DNA of 32,596 nt from Gudongella sp046224405. Lineage in GTDB: Bacteria; Bacillota; Clostridia; Tissierellales; Tissierellaceae. The stretch covers positions 1-32,596 of the forward strand of contig NZ_JBJXRK010000027.1 of NCBI RefSeq assembly GCF_046224405.1, in the 5' to 3' direction. Below, piece after piece: positions 23,557 to 32,580 of the stretch (positions are counted from its first letter, which is position 1; each line of letters opens with the position of its first letter). The position numbers were made by a program, and so were the translations under genes. The notes beneath the pieces were generated by a model. It was given only the letters and a program-made list of their open reading frames with translations, was not told the origin of the DNA and made no database searches.

Positions 23557-24720
23557 TTAATAACGTCTTGTTATGAATTCAACTGCCTCCCTTAAGGTAT
23601 CAAGATCCTGAGCCCTTACAATCATGGCCTGCTCTCCCATTACCTCGTGGAAGAGGGGTGGGTTTGGCTGATCATACACTATAAGGTCCCCATACAGCTC
23701 ATAGATTTTTTCCTCTGTATGGAGCAGGGGATTCATTGTGGTTTTCAGTCCTATAAATGCGCAGTTGTGGACCCTTTCAAGAAGAGGTGGAGGATTCTTT
23801 CCAGCAACCACCTGGGCGTACTGCCTGTAGACATCTGCATCCATGGCATAGTTCATAACATCAAGACATAGCCCGCCAGGGGGTCTAGCATTAAGCTCAA
23901 GGGCTATTATGCTGTCATCCTGGAGTCTGAAAAATTCGAAATGAAACAGCCTTTCCCTAAGGTTAAAGGCATCCAGCACCTTTTGGCCCAGTTCGATGAC
24001 TTCTTCCGGGATATCCTTCTCAATGTAGAAGAAGGTGTCCATCCCATAGTTTACGGTTTCCATGAGTCCCAGACCGTAATGCATTGAGGACATGGCTGAA
24101 AGCTGGCCATCGCCGTCAACTATACCGTCAAAGGTATGGATCTCACCATCGATGAACTCCTCCATGATGTAGTCAACATGGGGTTTTTCATCGAAAAAGG
24201 CCGCTAGCTCGTTCTCGTTGTGAATCTTGTAGGTAAAGGATGCCCCAACTCCAACATCAGGTTTGGCACAAACGGGATATCCTGTTTCTGCAATAAGTTC
24301 CAGGGCATCCTGGATGGTGTGGACAATCCTGCCCCTTGCGACGGGGATTCCTGCTGATATGAAAATTTCCTTCATCTTTGACTTGTGCTTTACAAAGGCA
24401 ATGTCCTCAGTCTTAAAGCCTGGGACGTTAAAGTCTGTTCTAAGCCTTGCATCCAGGTCAAGCCAGTGTTCATTGTGGGATTCTATCCGGTCGATCCTTC
24501 CGTGTCTGAAGGTAAGAAAGGCCGTTGCCCTTAGAACCTGGTCATAGTCATCCAGAGAATCAACCCTGTAGTATTCAGTCAGTGCAGACCTCAGTTCGGG
24601 CTCAAGGCTTTGATATTCCTGGGAGCCTATGCCAAGGACATTTACCCCTTCCTCCTTGAGGCGGATGGAAAACTGCTTGAAGTTTGAAGGGAATTCAGGA
24701 GATATGAATATGTAGTTCAT
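23557..24720 (-). CDS. ATP-grasp domain carboxylate-amine ligase-like protein
   Basis: The 387-residue product has the ATP-grasp fold: a Rossmann-like N-terminal part (YIFISPEFPSNF), an ATP-binding lid with YPVCAKPDVGVGASFTYKI, the EEFIDGEIHTFDGIV strand, and the metal-binding ELNARPPGG block. Such enzymes join a carboxylate to an amine or thiol through an acyl-phosphate; the substrates here are unknown. The ATG at 24720 is chosen because GGGGG lies upstream and the fold begins there; the 35 codons before it encode an atypical cysteine-rich stretch over the promoter. It stands alone on the minus strand, divergent from a small protein gene. Confidence 0.85.
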   Translation of the reverse strand: MNYIFISPEFPSNFKQFSIRLKEEGVNVLGIGSQEYQSLEPELRSALTEYYRVDSLDDYDQVLRATAFLTFRHGRIDRIESHNEHWLDLDARLRTDFNVPGFKTEDIAFVKHKSKMKEIFISAGIPVARGRIVHTIQDALELIAETGYPVCAKPDVGVGASFTYKIHNENELAAFFDEKPHVDYIMEEFIDGEIHTFDGIVDGDGQLSAMSSMHYGLGLMETVNYGMDTFFYIEKDIPEEVIELGQKVLDAFNLRERLFHFEFFRLQDDSIIALELNARPPGGLCLDVMNYAMDADVYRQYAQVVAGKNPPPLLERVHNCAFIGLKTTMNPLLHTEEKIYELYGDLIVYDQPNPPLFHEVMGEQAMIVRAQDLDTLREAVEFITRRY

Positions 24721-24772
24721 GTAATTTCCCCCTTTCGATTTAATACAACATATATACCTATTTAAAGTGATA

Positions 24773-24801
24773 AAATAACAGATAGATTCAATAATTGTCA
24801 A
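24773..24801 (-). promoter_or_regulatory. Sigma-A promoter of the ATP-grasp gene
   Basis: On the minus strand, TTGACA (24796-24801), a 17-base spacer and TTATTT (24773-24778). The -35 is perfect and the -10 moderate. Confidence 0.55.
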
Positions 24802-24810
24802 ATTGGACAA
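24795..24810. promoter_or_regulatory. Candidate operator dyad
   Basis: A 16-base near-perfect palindrome, TTGTC-N-AATT-N-GACAA, overlaps the -35 of the minus-strand ATP-grasp promoter and lies upstream of the plus-strand small gene. A repressor here would block the ATP-grasp promoter. The regulator is unknown. Confidence 0.45.
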
Positions 24811-24858
24811 TATCCAGCAATGCATTTGGGGTATACTTAAAAGAGAGGTGGTGGGATT

Positions 24859-25113
24859 ATGCTACATATTGAGAAAACTTACTCATCCTTTGAAAGGGAG
24901 GAGTTTTTGGAATACTTCAGTGATAAGGGAATAGACCTTGGAGAAGGCAAGTTCTCTGGAGAAGGCTGGGAAGTGGTTGTGGGAGATGAGTTCAAGAGAA
25001 TGGTGGGAGCTTTTCCATTTAAGGCAATCAAGCTGGACATCTGGCTGGAGGAAGAAATTTCAGATGATTTCCTGGAGGATCTTAGAAGGAGCTTTCTTAG
25101 GGGTGGAGGCTAG
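24859..25113 (+). CDS. Small acidic conserved hypothetical protein (84 aa)
   Basis: The 84-residue product is acidic, soluble and predicted mixed alpha-beta, with no membrane segment or recognised motif. It reads like a real gene: AGAGGTGGTGG lies upstream of the ATG, and the divergent region has a possible -10 (TATACT, 24832-24837). The family is not recognised and no function is proposed. It lies about 100 bases before the rRNA methyltransferase gene, which has its own promoter. Confidence 0.6.
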   Translation: MLHIEKTYSSFEREEFLEYFSDKGIDLGEGKFSGEGWEVVVGDEFKRMVGAFPFKAIKLDIWLEEEISDDFLEDLRRSFLRGGG

Positions 25114-25121
25114 GAAATTCA

Positions 25122-25150
25122 TTGAAAAACCCTTGGATTTTCTATATAAT
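25122..25150 (+). promoter_or_regulatory. Sigma-A promoter of the rRNA methyltransferase gene
   Basis: TTGAAA (25122-25127), exactly 17 bases, then a perfect TATAAT (25145-25150). The transcript would begin near 25157. Confidence 0.8.
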
Positions 25151-25165
25151 TAGACTAGCAGGAAA

Positions 25166-25191
25166 AGGGGGAGACAAAAGAGTCTCCCTTT
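25166..25191 (+). other. Leader hairpin before the rRNA methyltransferase gene
   Basis: A 7-bp perfect stem (GGGAGAC with GTCTCCC), extendable to 10 bp with G-U and A-U pairs, then TTTAATT. It would sit at the 5' end of the message and could be a weak terminator for upstream read-through or a leader stem. Confidence 0.5.
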
Positions 25192-25212
25192 AATTATGTC
25201 AGGAGGATAAGG

Positions 25213-26571
25213 ATGTCAAGAAAATCGAGAGTTATAGAGTTTAACATAGAGAAGGTGGACTTTCCAAACAAGGGAAAGGGAACCTTTGAAGACAGGAACA
25301 TTAGGATCAAGGGTGGACTTCCAGGTCAGAAGGTAATGGCAAAGGTTGCCAAGAGAAGAAAGGACTACTGGGAGGCAAAGCTTATCCAGGTGCTGGAGAG
25401 ATCACCACTTGAGACAGAGGAGGGCTGTCCCCACAAGGACGTCTGTGGAGGCTGCACCTACCAGTCGCTGACCTATGAGAATGAACGGAACCTTAAGCTA
25501 GACCAGGTCCAGGATCTCTTTGACAGGGAGGGACTTGGAGTTCAGGTTGAAGGGATTGAGGAATCACCTGATCTTAGGAGCTACAGAAACAAGATGGAAT
25601 ACACCTTTGGGGATGAGGAAAAGGATGGACCACTGGCACTTGGCCTCCATATGAAGGGCAGGTTCTATGAGGTTGTAAACACCGACCACTGCAACATTGT
25701 AAACGGGGACTTCACGACCATAAGGGAAGCTGTAAGAAGCCACTTTGACAAGCTTGGATTGCCCTTCTACAACAAAAGGGCTCATGAAGGACTTCTTAGA
25801 CATCTTGTCATAAGAAGGGCGGGCAGTACAGGGGAGATACTGGTGAACCTTGTAACCACAAGCCAGATGGACTTTGACAGGGAAAGCTTTGTGAAAGCCC
25901 TTCTTTCATTATCCAACCTTGAAGGAAGGATCACAGGAATACTTCATACTACAAACGATGGGCTGGGAGACACGGTAACGGCAGACAAGCTGGATATCCT
26001 ATTTGGCACGGATATAATCCACGAGGAGATCCTTGGACTCAGATTCAAGATATCACCCTTCTCCTTTTTCCAGACAAACACCACAGGTGCGGAAAAGCTC
26101 TACTCAATAGCCAGGGAGTTTGCAGGAGAGAAGGAAAACAGAATAATATTTGACCTTTATTCCGGTACCGGAACAATAGCCCAGATGATGGCAGCAGTGG
26201 CAAAGAAGGTTGTTGGAATTGAGATTGTTGAAGAGGCTGTGGACATGGCAAGGGAGAACGCCAAGCTCAACAATCTGGACAATGTGGAATTCATAGCAGA
26301 TGACGTATTCAAGGGAGTGGAGGAGCTGGAAGATACGCCGGACCTGATTATAATAGATCCACCAAGGGACGGAATCCACCCAAAGGCAATTGACAAGATC
26401 ATAGACTTTAACCCCGAGGAATTTGTTTACATCTCCTGCAACCCGGTGACTCTTGTAAGGGACCTTAAGATTTTCAAGGACAGGGGATATGATATCAAGA
26501 GAGTGAAATGCATGGACATGTTCCCTCGTACACCTCATACAGAAGTCGTTGTTAAGATGGTTAAGAAATAA
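25213..26571 (+). CDS. rlmD: 23S rRNA (uracil-C5)-methyltransferase, RlmD/RlmCD family
   Basis: The 452-residue product has an N-terminal TRAM domain (about residues 5-62), iron-sulfur cysteines C72, C78 and C81 (CPHKDVCGGC) plus a later one, a central domain and a SAM-dependent methyltransferase domain (FDLYSGTGTIAQ). PPRDGIHPKAI and the catalytic-cysteine block YISCNPVTLVRD identify the TrmA/RumA family, which makes 5-methyluridine in RNA using SAM. In Firmicutes one enzyme (RlmCD) may modify both U747 and U1939 of 23S rRNA, so the exact target is not certain. AGGAGGATAAGG precedes the ATG. Confidence 0.9.
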   Translation: MSRKSRVIEFNIEKVDFPNKGKGTFEDRNIRIKGGLPGQKVMAKVAKRRKDYWEAKLIQVLERSPLETEEGCPHKDVCGGCTYQSLTYENERNLKLDQVQDLFDREGLGVQVEGIEESPDLRSYRNKMEYTFGDEEKDGPLALGLHMKGRFYEVVNTDHCNIVNGDFTTIREAVRSHFDKLGLPFYNKRAHEGLLRHLVIRRAGSTGEILVNLVTTSQMDFDRESFVKALLSLSNLEGRITGILHTTNDGLGDTVTADKLDILFGTDIIHEEILGLRFKISPFSFFQTNTTGAEKLYSIAREFAGEKENRIIFDLYSGTGTIAQMMAAVAKKVVGIEIVEEAVDMARENAKLNNLDNVEFIADDVFKGVEELEDTPDLIIIDPPRDGIHPKAIDKIIDFNPEEFVYISCNPVTLVRDLKIFKDRGYDIKRVKCMDMFPRTPHTEVVVKMVKK

Positions 26572-26597
26572 TGAAAAATTAACCTAAATAAATGTTG

Positions 26598-26637
26598 CCC
26601 CTTTAGAATTTCAGTTTTGAGATTCTAAAGGGGTTTT
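26598..26637 (+). terminator. Terminator after the rRNA methyltransferase gene
   Basis: A perfect 12-bp stem (CCCCTTTAGAAT with ATTCTAAAGGGG), a 12-base loop and four T residues. It marks the end of the core-genome stretch before the Type I restriction genes. Confidence 0.92.
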
Positions 26638-26698
26638 GTATAACGACTCAATTTTTGGAAAATAATTACTAGTTAGCATATGATTATAACATAAACTT

Positions 26699-26707
26699 TG
26701 CTATAAT
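26699..26707 (+). promoter_or_regulatory. Extended -10 promoter of the hsd operon
   Basis: A perfect TATAAT (26702-26707) preceded by TGC, with no convincing -35 at 16-18 bases. It lies 63 bases upstream of the hsdR start. The 13-base string TGCTATAATCTAG is identical to that at the GGDEF/HD-GYP promoter, probably by chance. Confidence 0.6.
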
Positions 26708-26769
26708 CTAGTGTAATAGGAAAATTTTAGGAGTGGAGACTTTAATCTAAATAGAAAGAGGGGGGAAGT

Positions 26770-29565
26770 ATGGTGAATCAGAATCCGGAACAGATTGCCA
26801 GAGATTGTATAGATAGCATGTTATCAGATGCAGGTTGGGTTGTTCAATCAAAGGACAAAGTAAATTTATCTGCAGGTCCAGGCGTTGCCATTCGTGAATA
26901 TCAAACAGATATTGGACCAGCTGACTACGTTCTTTTTGTAGATAGGAAACCTGTCGGAGTGATTGAAGCCAAAAAGGATGAAGAAGGACAACGAATTACG
27001 GTAGCTGAAGATCAATCATCTGGTTATGCACAAGCTAAACTTAAGTATAATTTGAATAAAGAACCGCTGCCATTTGTGTATGAGAGTACGGGTATTTTAA
27101 CAAGATTCACAGACTATAGAGACCCTAAACCTCGATCACGAGAGGTGTTCAGTTTTCATAAGCCTTCCACACTACTAGAATGGCATAAGCAACCTGAAAC
27201 ATTGAGGAAAAGATTAAATGGGCTGCCGATATTAGATAAAGAAGGTTTGCGTCCAGCACAAATTAATGCGATTGAGAACTTGGAAACATCCTTTAAACAT
27301 AACAGGCCGAAAGCACTTATTCAAATGGCAACAGGTGCAGGGAAGACGTTCACAGCGTGTACCTTTGTCTATAGATTATTGAAATTTGCAGATGCAAAGA
27401 GGATTCTTTTTGTGGTAGACACTAAAAATCTTGGAGAACAAGCAGAACAGGAATTCCTAAAATATCAGCCAACGGACGATAACAGAAAATTTACTGAATT
27501 ATACAATGTACAGCGTTTAAATTCCAGTTACATATCTTCGGATAGTCAAGTGTGTATTTCTACGATTCAAAGGTTGTACTCTATACTAAAAGGTGAAGAA
27601 CTTGAAGAATCCGCAGAGGAAGAAAATCCGAATGAAAAGAACTGGCAGTGGCAGAAAAAAGAACCTATGCCTGTAGAATACTCTTATAAGAATCCGATAG
27701 AGCAATTTGACTTCATTATCATAGACGAATGTCATCGATCAATCTATAACTTGTGGAAGCAAGTGTTGGATTATTATGATGCGTTCCTGATAGGGCTTAC
27801 AGCCACACCAGATAAGCGGACATTCGGCTTTTTTAATGAAAATGTTGTAAGTGAGTACACTTATGAGGAATCTGTTGTTGATGGAGTTAATGTTCCTTAT
27901 GATGTTTTTACAATTGAAACGGAAATTACTAAAGCAGGTTCCAAAATCAAAGCTCATGAGTTTGTTGATAAGAGAGAGAAACTGACACGTCAAAAGCGCT
28001 GGGAGCGTCTCGATGAAGATTATGTATATACATCTAACAAACTAGATAAGGATGTGGTAAATCCAAGTCAGATTAGGCATGTGATCAGAGCATACAGGGA
28101 AGCATTGCCAAAGATTTTCCCAGACCGATTTGATGAAAACGGTGTGTTTGAAGTGCCGAAAACATTGGTATTCGCAAAAACAGATAGTCACGCTGACGAC
28201 ATCATTCAGATTATTCGCGAGGAGTTTGACGAGAGCAATGACTTTTGCAAGAAAGTTACTTATAAAATTGATGAAGATCCAAAATCTGTTCTAAATCGTT
28301 TCAGAAACTCTTGGGCTCCAAGGATTGCTGTGACTGTAGATATGATTGCCACAGGCACCGATGTGAAACCTCTTGAGGTTCTATTATTCATGCGGGATGT
28401 AAAAAGTATCAACTATTTTGAACAGATGAAAGGTCGTGGAACTCGAACGATTGGATTCGATGACTTAAAACGTGTTACTCGTACAGCAAAACATACAAAA
28501 ACTCATTTTGTAATTATTGATGCTGTTGGAGCCACAAAGTCAAAGAAAACAGACAGTAGGCCACTTGAAAGAAAGCCTAGTGTACCATTAAAAGATCTTT
28601 TAGGTGCTGTTGCTATGGGTGTGGAGGATGAAGATTTATTCACATCACTTGCTAACCGGCTAATACGTTTGGAGAAACAACTTACAGAGGAAGAAAAATA
28701 TAAGTTTAAAGAACTGAGTAACGGTAAGACTATGAACGGAGCTGTTAAGGACTTACTTGATGCTTATGATCCAGATATTATAGAATCTAAAGCACAAGTC
28801 CTAATAGATGCAATTCCTGAAGCTGAGTTATCACCTGCTAAAGAAGAAGCTTGCCGGAAACAGATTCAAGAAGAATTAGTGGTTCATGCATCCAAAACGT
28901 TTACAGGGGAGCTAAATGAGTATATTGAAAATGTTCGAAAAGTGCATGAACAGATTATTGATATTGTGAATCAAGACAAGGTTATAAAAGCTGAATGGGA
29001 TACTTTTACTATTGAAAAGGCGCAAGAGTTAGTTAAAGATTTCAAAGAGTATATTGAAGCTAATAAGGATGAAATCATGGCTCTAAGTATATTCTATGAT
29101 CAACCACATAGAAGGCGAGAACTCACCTTCAAGATGATTAAAGAAGTATTCGAGAAACTAAAGTTAGAAAAACCAAAACTTGCCCCACATTATGTTTGGG
29201 ATGCTTATGCTCAATTGGAAGAAGTAAAAGGAAATAATCCGAAGAGCGAGTTGGTTGCGTTGGTGTCATTGATTCGTAGAGCTACGGGTATTGATCAGCA
29301 GCTGACACCATACAACAAAACAGTGGATAGGAATTTTCAAACGTGGGTCTTTGGCAAGCAAGCAGGTTCTTTGAAGTTTACTGAAGAACAGATGGATTGG
29401 CTAAGAATGATTAAAGATCATATAGCAACAAGTTTCCACGTGGAAATGGATGATCTTGACTATACACCTTTTGACTCTCAAGGTGGCAGAGGAAAGATGT
29501 ATGCGCTTTTTGGTGACATGATGGATGAAATAATTGATGAGTTAAATGAGGTGTTGGTAGCGTAA
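26770..29565 (+). CDS. hsdR: Type I restriction endonuclease subunit R (HsdR)
   Basis: The 931-residue product has an N-terminal PD-(D/E)XK nuclease (D52, E66, K68 in VIEAKK), a superfamily 2 translocase with Walker A ATGAGKT (187-193), DECH (319-322) and LIGLTATP, a second RecA lobe with KGRGTRT, and a helical C-terminus resembling the EcoEI R-type domain. Its length suits the shorter EcoEI-like R subunits. It moves DNA and cuts unmethylated sites together with HsdS and HsdM. Arginine is often CGT, CGA or CGC here, unlike the AGA/AGG of upstream genes, and the DNA is visibly more AT-rich, suggesting acquisition by transfer. GAGGGGGGAAG precedes the ATG. Confidence 0.95.
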   Translation: MVNQNPEQIARDCIDSMLSDAGWVVQSKDKVNLSAGPGVAIREYQTDIGPADYVLFVDRKPVGVIEAKKDEEGQRITVAEDQSSGYAQAKLKYNLNKEPLPFVYESTGILTRFTDYRDPKPRSREVFSFHKPSTLLEWHKQPETLRKRLNGLPILDKEGLRPAQINAIENLETSFKHNRPKALIQMATGAGKTFTACTFVYRLLKFADAKRILFVVDTKNLGEQAEQEFLKYQPTDDNRKFTELYNVQRLNSSYISSDSQVCISTIQRLYSILKGEELEESAEEENPNEKNWQWQKKEPMPVEYSYKNPIEQFDFIIIDECHRSIYNLWKQVLDYYDAFLIGLTATPDKRTFGFFNENVVSEYTYEESVVDGVNVPYDVFTIETEITKAGSKIKAHEFVDKREKLTRQKRWERLDEDYVYTSNKLDKDVVNPSQIRHVIRAYREALPKIFPDRFDENGVFEVPKTLVFAKTDSHADDIIQIIREEFDESNDFCKKVTYKIDEDPKSVLNRFRNSWAPRIAVTVDMIATGTDVKPLEVLLFMRDVKSINYFEQMKGRGTRTIGFDDLKRVTRTAKHTKTHFVIIDAVGATKSKKTDSRPLERKPSVPLKDLLGAVAMGVEDEDLFTSLANRLIRLEKQLTEEEKYKFKELSNGKTMNGAVKDLLDAYDPDIIESKAQVLIDAIPEAELSPAKEEACRKQIQEELVVHASKTFTGELNEYIENVRKVHEQIIDIVNQDKVIKAEWDTFTIEKAQELVKDFKEYIEANKDEIMALSIFYDQPHRRRELTFKMIKEVFEKLKLEKPKLAPHYVWDAYAQLEEVKGNNPKSELVALVSLIRRATGIDQQLTPYNKTVDRNFQTWVFGKQAGSLKFTEEQMDWLRMIKDHIATSFHVEMDDLDYTPFDSQGGRGKMYALFGDMMDEIIDELNEVLVA

Positions 29566-31037
29566 TGAGAGAAGAATGGGTAGAAATTAAAATAGAAGAC
29601 TTACTTGACTATATTCAACCAACTAACTATATAGTTGATTCAACTGAGTATAGTAATAGATACAATATTCCAGTATTAACTCCAGGAAAGACTTTTGTAC
29701 TAGGTTATACAAATGAAGAACACAATGTTTTTAATAGTTTACCTGTAATAATATTTGATGATTTTACTACTGCATCAAAATATGTGAATTTTAGATTCAA
29801 AGTTAAATCTTCAGCGATGAAAATACTGGTTCCAACTTCAAAGTGGGTAAATTTAAAGTATGTTTATTACTACATGCAGACAATACAGCATAACACAGAT
29901 ACGCATAAAAGGTATTGGATTTCGATATATTCAAAATTGCCTATTATATTGCCTCCATTAGTTGAACAAAAGGCTATAGTATCAAAAATAGAGGAATTGC
30001 TTAGCGAACTCGATAATGGAATCGCAAATCTCGATAAAGCGAAAGAAAAGTTGGGAATCTATCGTCAAGCTGTACTTAAGAAAGCATTTGAAGGGGAGTT
30101 GACGAAGGAATGGCGAGAGGGACAATCAGAGTTACTTTCTGTAGATAATATAATTAAACAAATTAGTGATGAAAGAGAAAAGTACTATGAAAAGCAATTA
30201 AAAGATTGGGAAAAAGACGTTGATAGTTGGAAATTAAATGAAAAACAAGGTAATAAACCTAAAAAACCTAGAAAGGTAAAAAAGCTTACTCCTTTTACAA
30301 CTGCAGAATTGTCGAGTTTTGCAGGATTACCATACGGATGGAAGTGGGTTAAGGTTGATTCAATACATGGACATGACCAATATTCGATAAAAGCTGGCCC
30401 ATTTGGATCTGCATTGAAAAAATCTTGTTATGTTGAAAAGGGTTACAAAATATATGGACAAGAACAAGTTATAGCAAATGATTGGAAGATTGGTGATTAT
30501 TATGTTGATGAGACTAAGTTTAAGGAATTAAAGTCATGTGAAGTAAAGCCAGGGGATGTACTTATAAGTTTAGTAGGCACAGTTGGTAAAATTTTAATTC
30601 TTCCACATGATATCTTACCAGGTATAATAAACCCTCGATTAATAAAGATTAGTCTGGCGGATAAATTCTATTTGCCGGAATTTTTTAAGTACTATTTTGA
30701 AAGCACCTATTTAAAAGGCATATATTCAACTAAGAGCCATGGTGCAACTATGGATATAATTAATCTAGGGATTATTCAAGAATTACCATTTCCTCTTTTA
30801 ACTATAGAGGAACAAAAGCAAGTGGTTTCAGAAATTGAAACAAGATTATCACTATGTGACAATATTCTATTAAATATTGATGAAGGGCTTGAAAAAGCCA
30901 AAGCATTAAAGCAAAGCATACTAAAGAAAGCATTTGAAGGTAAATTATTAAGTGAAGTAGAACTAGAACAATGTCGGAAAAAATCTGACTGGGAACCGGC
31001 TGAAAAACTCTTAGAGAGAATCAAGGAAATGAAGTGA
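29565..31037 (+). CDS. hsdS: Type I restriction-modification specificity subunit (HsdS)
   Basis: The 490-residue product has two target-recognition domains (about 1-130 and 255-415), each followed by a conserved helical spacer (about 131-180 and 416-490). The spacers repeat PLVEQKAIVSKIEELL / TIEEQKQVVSEIETRL and KKAFEGELT / KKAFEGKLL, showing the usual internal symmetry. A long charged linker (about 181-255) joins the halves. The two recognition domains differ, so a bipartite asymmetric target is expected; the sequence cannot be predicted. Its ATG overlaps the hsdR stop by one base (TAATG), so translation is coupled. It is AT-rich even compared with hsdR and hsdM. The frame is intact. Confidence 0.94.
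   Translation: MREEWVEIKIEDLLDYIQPTNYIVDSTEYSNRYNIPVLTPGKTFVLGYTNEEHNVFNSLPVIIFDDFTTASKYVNFRFKVKSSAMKILVPTSKWVNLKYVYYYMQTIQHNTDTHKRYWISIYSKLPIILPPLVEQKAIVSKIEELLSELDNGIANLDKAKEKLGIYRQAVLKKAFEGELTKEWREGQSELLSVDNIIKQISDEREKYYEKQLKDWEKDVDSWKLNEKQGNKPKKPRKVKKLTPFTTAELSSFAGLPYGWKWVKVDSIHGHDQYSIKAGPFGSALKKSCYVEKGYKIYGQEQVIANDWKIGDYYVDETKFKELKSCEVKPGDVLISLVGTVGKILILPHDILPGIINPRLIKISLADKFYLPEFFKYYFESTYLKGIYSTKSHGATMDIINLGIIQELPFPLLTIEEQKQVVSEIETRLSLCDNILLNIDEGLEKAKALKQSILKKAFEGKLLSEVELEQCRKKSDWEPAEKLLERIKEMK
30078..30940 (+). repeat. 17-bp direct repeat inside hsdS
   Basis: AAGAAAGCATTTGAAGG occurs at 30078-30094 and 30924-30940, in the same reading frame and 846 bases apart. It encodes the KKAFEG end of each conserved spacer and brackets the linker plus second recognition domain, a layout that could allow domain exchange by recombination. 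Confidence 0.8.
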
Positions 31038-31046
31038 GGTTAAAAA

Positions 31047-32537
31047 ATGAGTAATCAAACTAATATTATATCAAAAGTATGGAGTTTCGCAGGTATTCTT
31101 CGTGACGATGGTGTGAGTTATGGTGATTATTTGGAACAGTTAACATATTTGTTGTTCCTTAAAATGGTCGATGAATTTGCAAAACCACCTTATAATCGTA
31201 AAATTAATGTGCCAGAGGGTTGTGACTGGGAAAGTTTAAAGAAAGAGCGTGGAGCAGCACTTGAAACTCGTTATAATAAAACGTTAAAAGAGCTTGCTAA
31301 TGAAAAAGGCATTTTAGGTCAGATTTTTACGAAGTCACAAAATAAAATCCAAGATCCAGCAAAACTCTTCAAAATCATTGATATGGTTGATAAAGAAAAA
31401 TGGAGTATGATGGGGGCTGACTTAAAAGGCAAAATTTATGAGGGATTGCTAGAAAAGAATGCAGAAGATACAAAGAGTGGAGCAGGGCAATATTTCACCC
31501 CTAGAGCATTGATTCAAGCTATGGTTGCCTGTGTACAGCCAGATCCCATGAAAACCATTAGTGATCCAGCATGTGGCACTGGAGGATTCTTTTTAGCTGC
31601 GTATGATCATATTACAGCTAATCATAATTTGGACAGAGATCAGAAAGAGTTTCTAAAAAATAAAACATTCTATGGGAATGAGATTGTTGCTAATACAAGA
31701 AGAATGTGTCTCATGAACATGTTTCTTCACAATATTGGTGAAATCGATGGGGAGACATTCATATCTTCTGCTGATGCACTGGTGGCAGATGAAGGGAAGC
31801 GATTTGACTACGTGTTAGCAAATCCTCCATTTGGTAAGAAATCAAGTTTGACAATTACGAATGAAGAAGGTGAACAAGAAAAAGAAGATCTTGTTTACAA
31901 TCGCCAAGATTTTTGGGTGACAACTTCGAATAAGCAGCTGAACTTTTTACAGCACATTAGAACTTTACTGAAAGAAACGGGAGAAGCTGCTGTTGTATTG
32001 CCTGATAACGTACTATTTGAAGGTGGTGCGGGTGAAACCGTTAGAAAAGAATTGATGAAATCAACAGAGCTCCATACAATTCTACGTCTTCCTACGGGAA
32101 TATTTTATAAACCAGGTGTAAAAGCAAATGTCCTATTCTTTGATAACAAGCCGGGAGCAAGAGATGCGTGGACAAATGAAATATGGTTCTACGATTACAG
32201 AACTAATGTGCACCACACGTTGAAGAAAAAGCCAATGGTTCTAGAAGATTTGGAAGACTTTATAAAATGCTATAATCCAACTAATCGTCACGATCGTATA
32301 GAAACTTGGTCGGAAGAGAATCCGGAAGGTAGATGGCGCAAGTTTACTTATGAAGAGATTATCGAGAGAGATAAGACGAGTTTAGATATATTTTGGTTAA
32401 AAGATAAGAGTTTAGCTGATTTAGACAATCTTCCAGAGCCAGATATATTGGCAAATGAAATTATTGAGAATATTGAGGCTGGGCTAGAAAGCTTCAAAGA
32501 GATCATGGCCACATTGAACGGCAATTCAGAAGATTAA
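31047..32537 (+). CDS. hsdM: Type I restriction-modification methyltransferase subunit (HsdM)
   Basis: The 496-residue product has an N-terminal helical HsdM domain (about 1-130), then a SAM-dependent adenine methyltransferase with GQYFTPRALI (147-156), SAM motif DPACGTGG (173-180) and catalytic NPPF (259-262). It methylates adenine at the site chosen by HsdS, protecting the host, and is required for restriction. It begins nine bases after hsdS, with GTGAGG upstream of the ATG. The order R-S-M is less common than R-M-S or M-S-R. Codon use matches hsdR. The reading frame is complete, ending 59 bases before the window edge. Confidence 0.96.
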   Translation: MSNQTNIISKVWSFAGILRDDGVSYGDYLEQLTYLLFLKMVDEFAKPPYNRKINVPEGCDWESLKKERGAALETRYNKTLKELANEKGILGQIFTKSQNKIQDPAKLFKIIDMVDKEKWSMMGADLKGKIYEGLLEKNAEDTKSGAGQYFTPRALIQAMVACVQPDPMKTISDPACGTGGFFLAAYDHITANHNLDRDQKEFLKNKTFYGNEIVANTRRMCLMNMFLHNIGEIDGETFISSADALVADEGKRFDYVLANPPFGKKSSLTITNEEGEQEKEDLVYNRQDFWVTTSNKQLNFLQHIRTLLKETGEAAVVLPDNVLFEGGAGETVRKELMKSTELHTILRLPTGIFYKPGVKANVLFFDNKPGARDAWTNEIWFYDYRTNVHHTLKKKPMVLEDLEDFIKCYNPTNRHDRIETWSEENPEGRWRKFTYEEIIERDKTSLDIFWLKDKSLADLDNLPEPDILANEIIENIEAGLESFKEIMATLNGNSED

Positions 32538-32580
32538 TGGAGTGAATTACTAACTGATCATAAAGAAATAGAGGTGTTAA

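Noticed and set aside
24721..24825. 35 extra codons at the start of the ATP-grasp gene
   Set aside because: They cover the promoter, encode an atypical cysteine-rich stretch, and the downstream ATG has a strong ribosome binding site.
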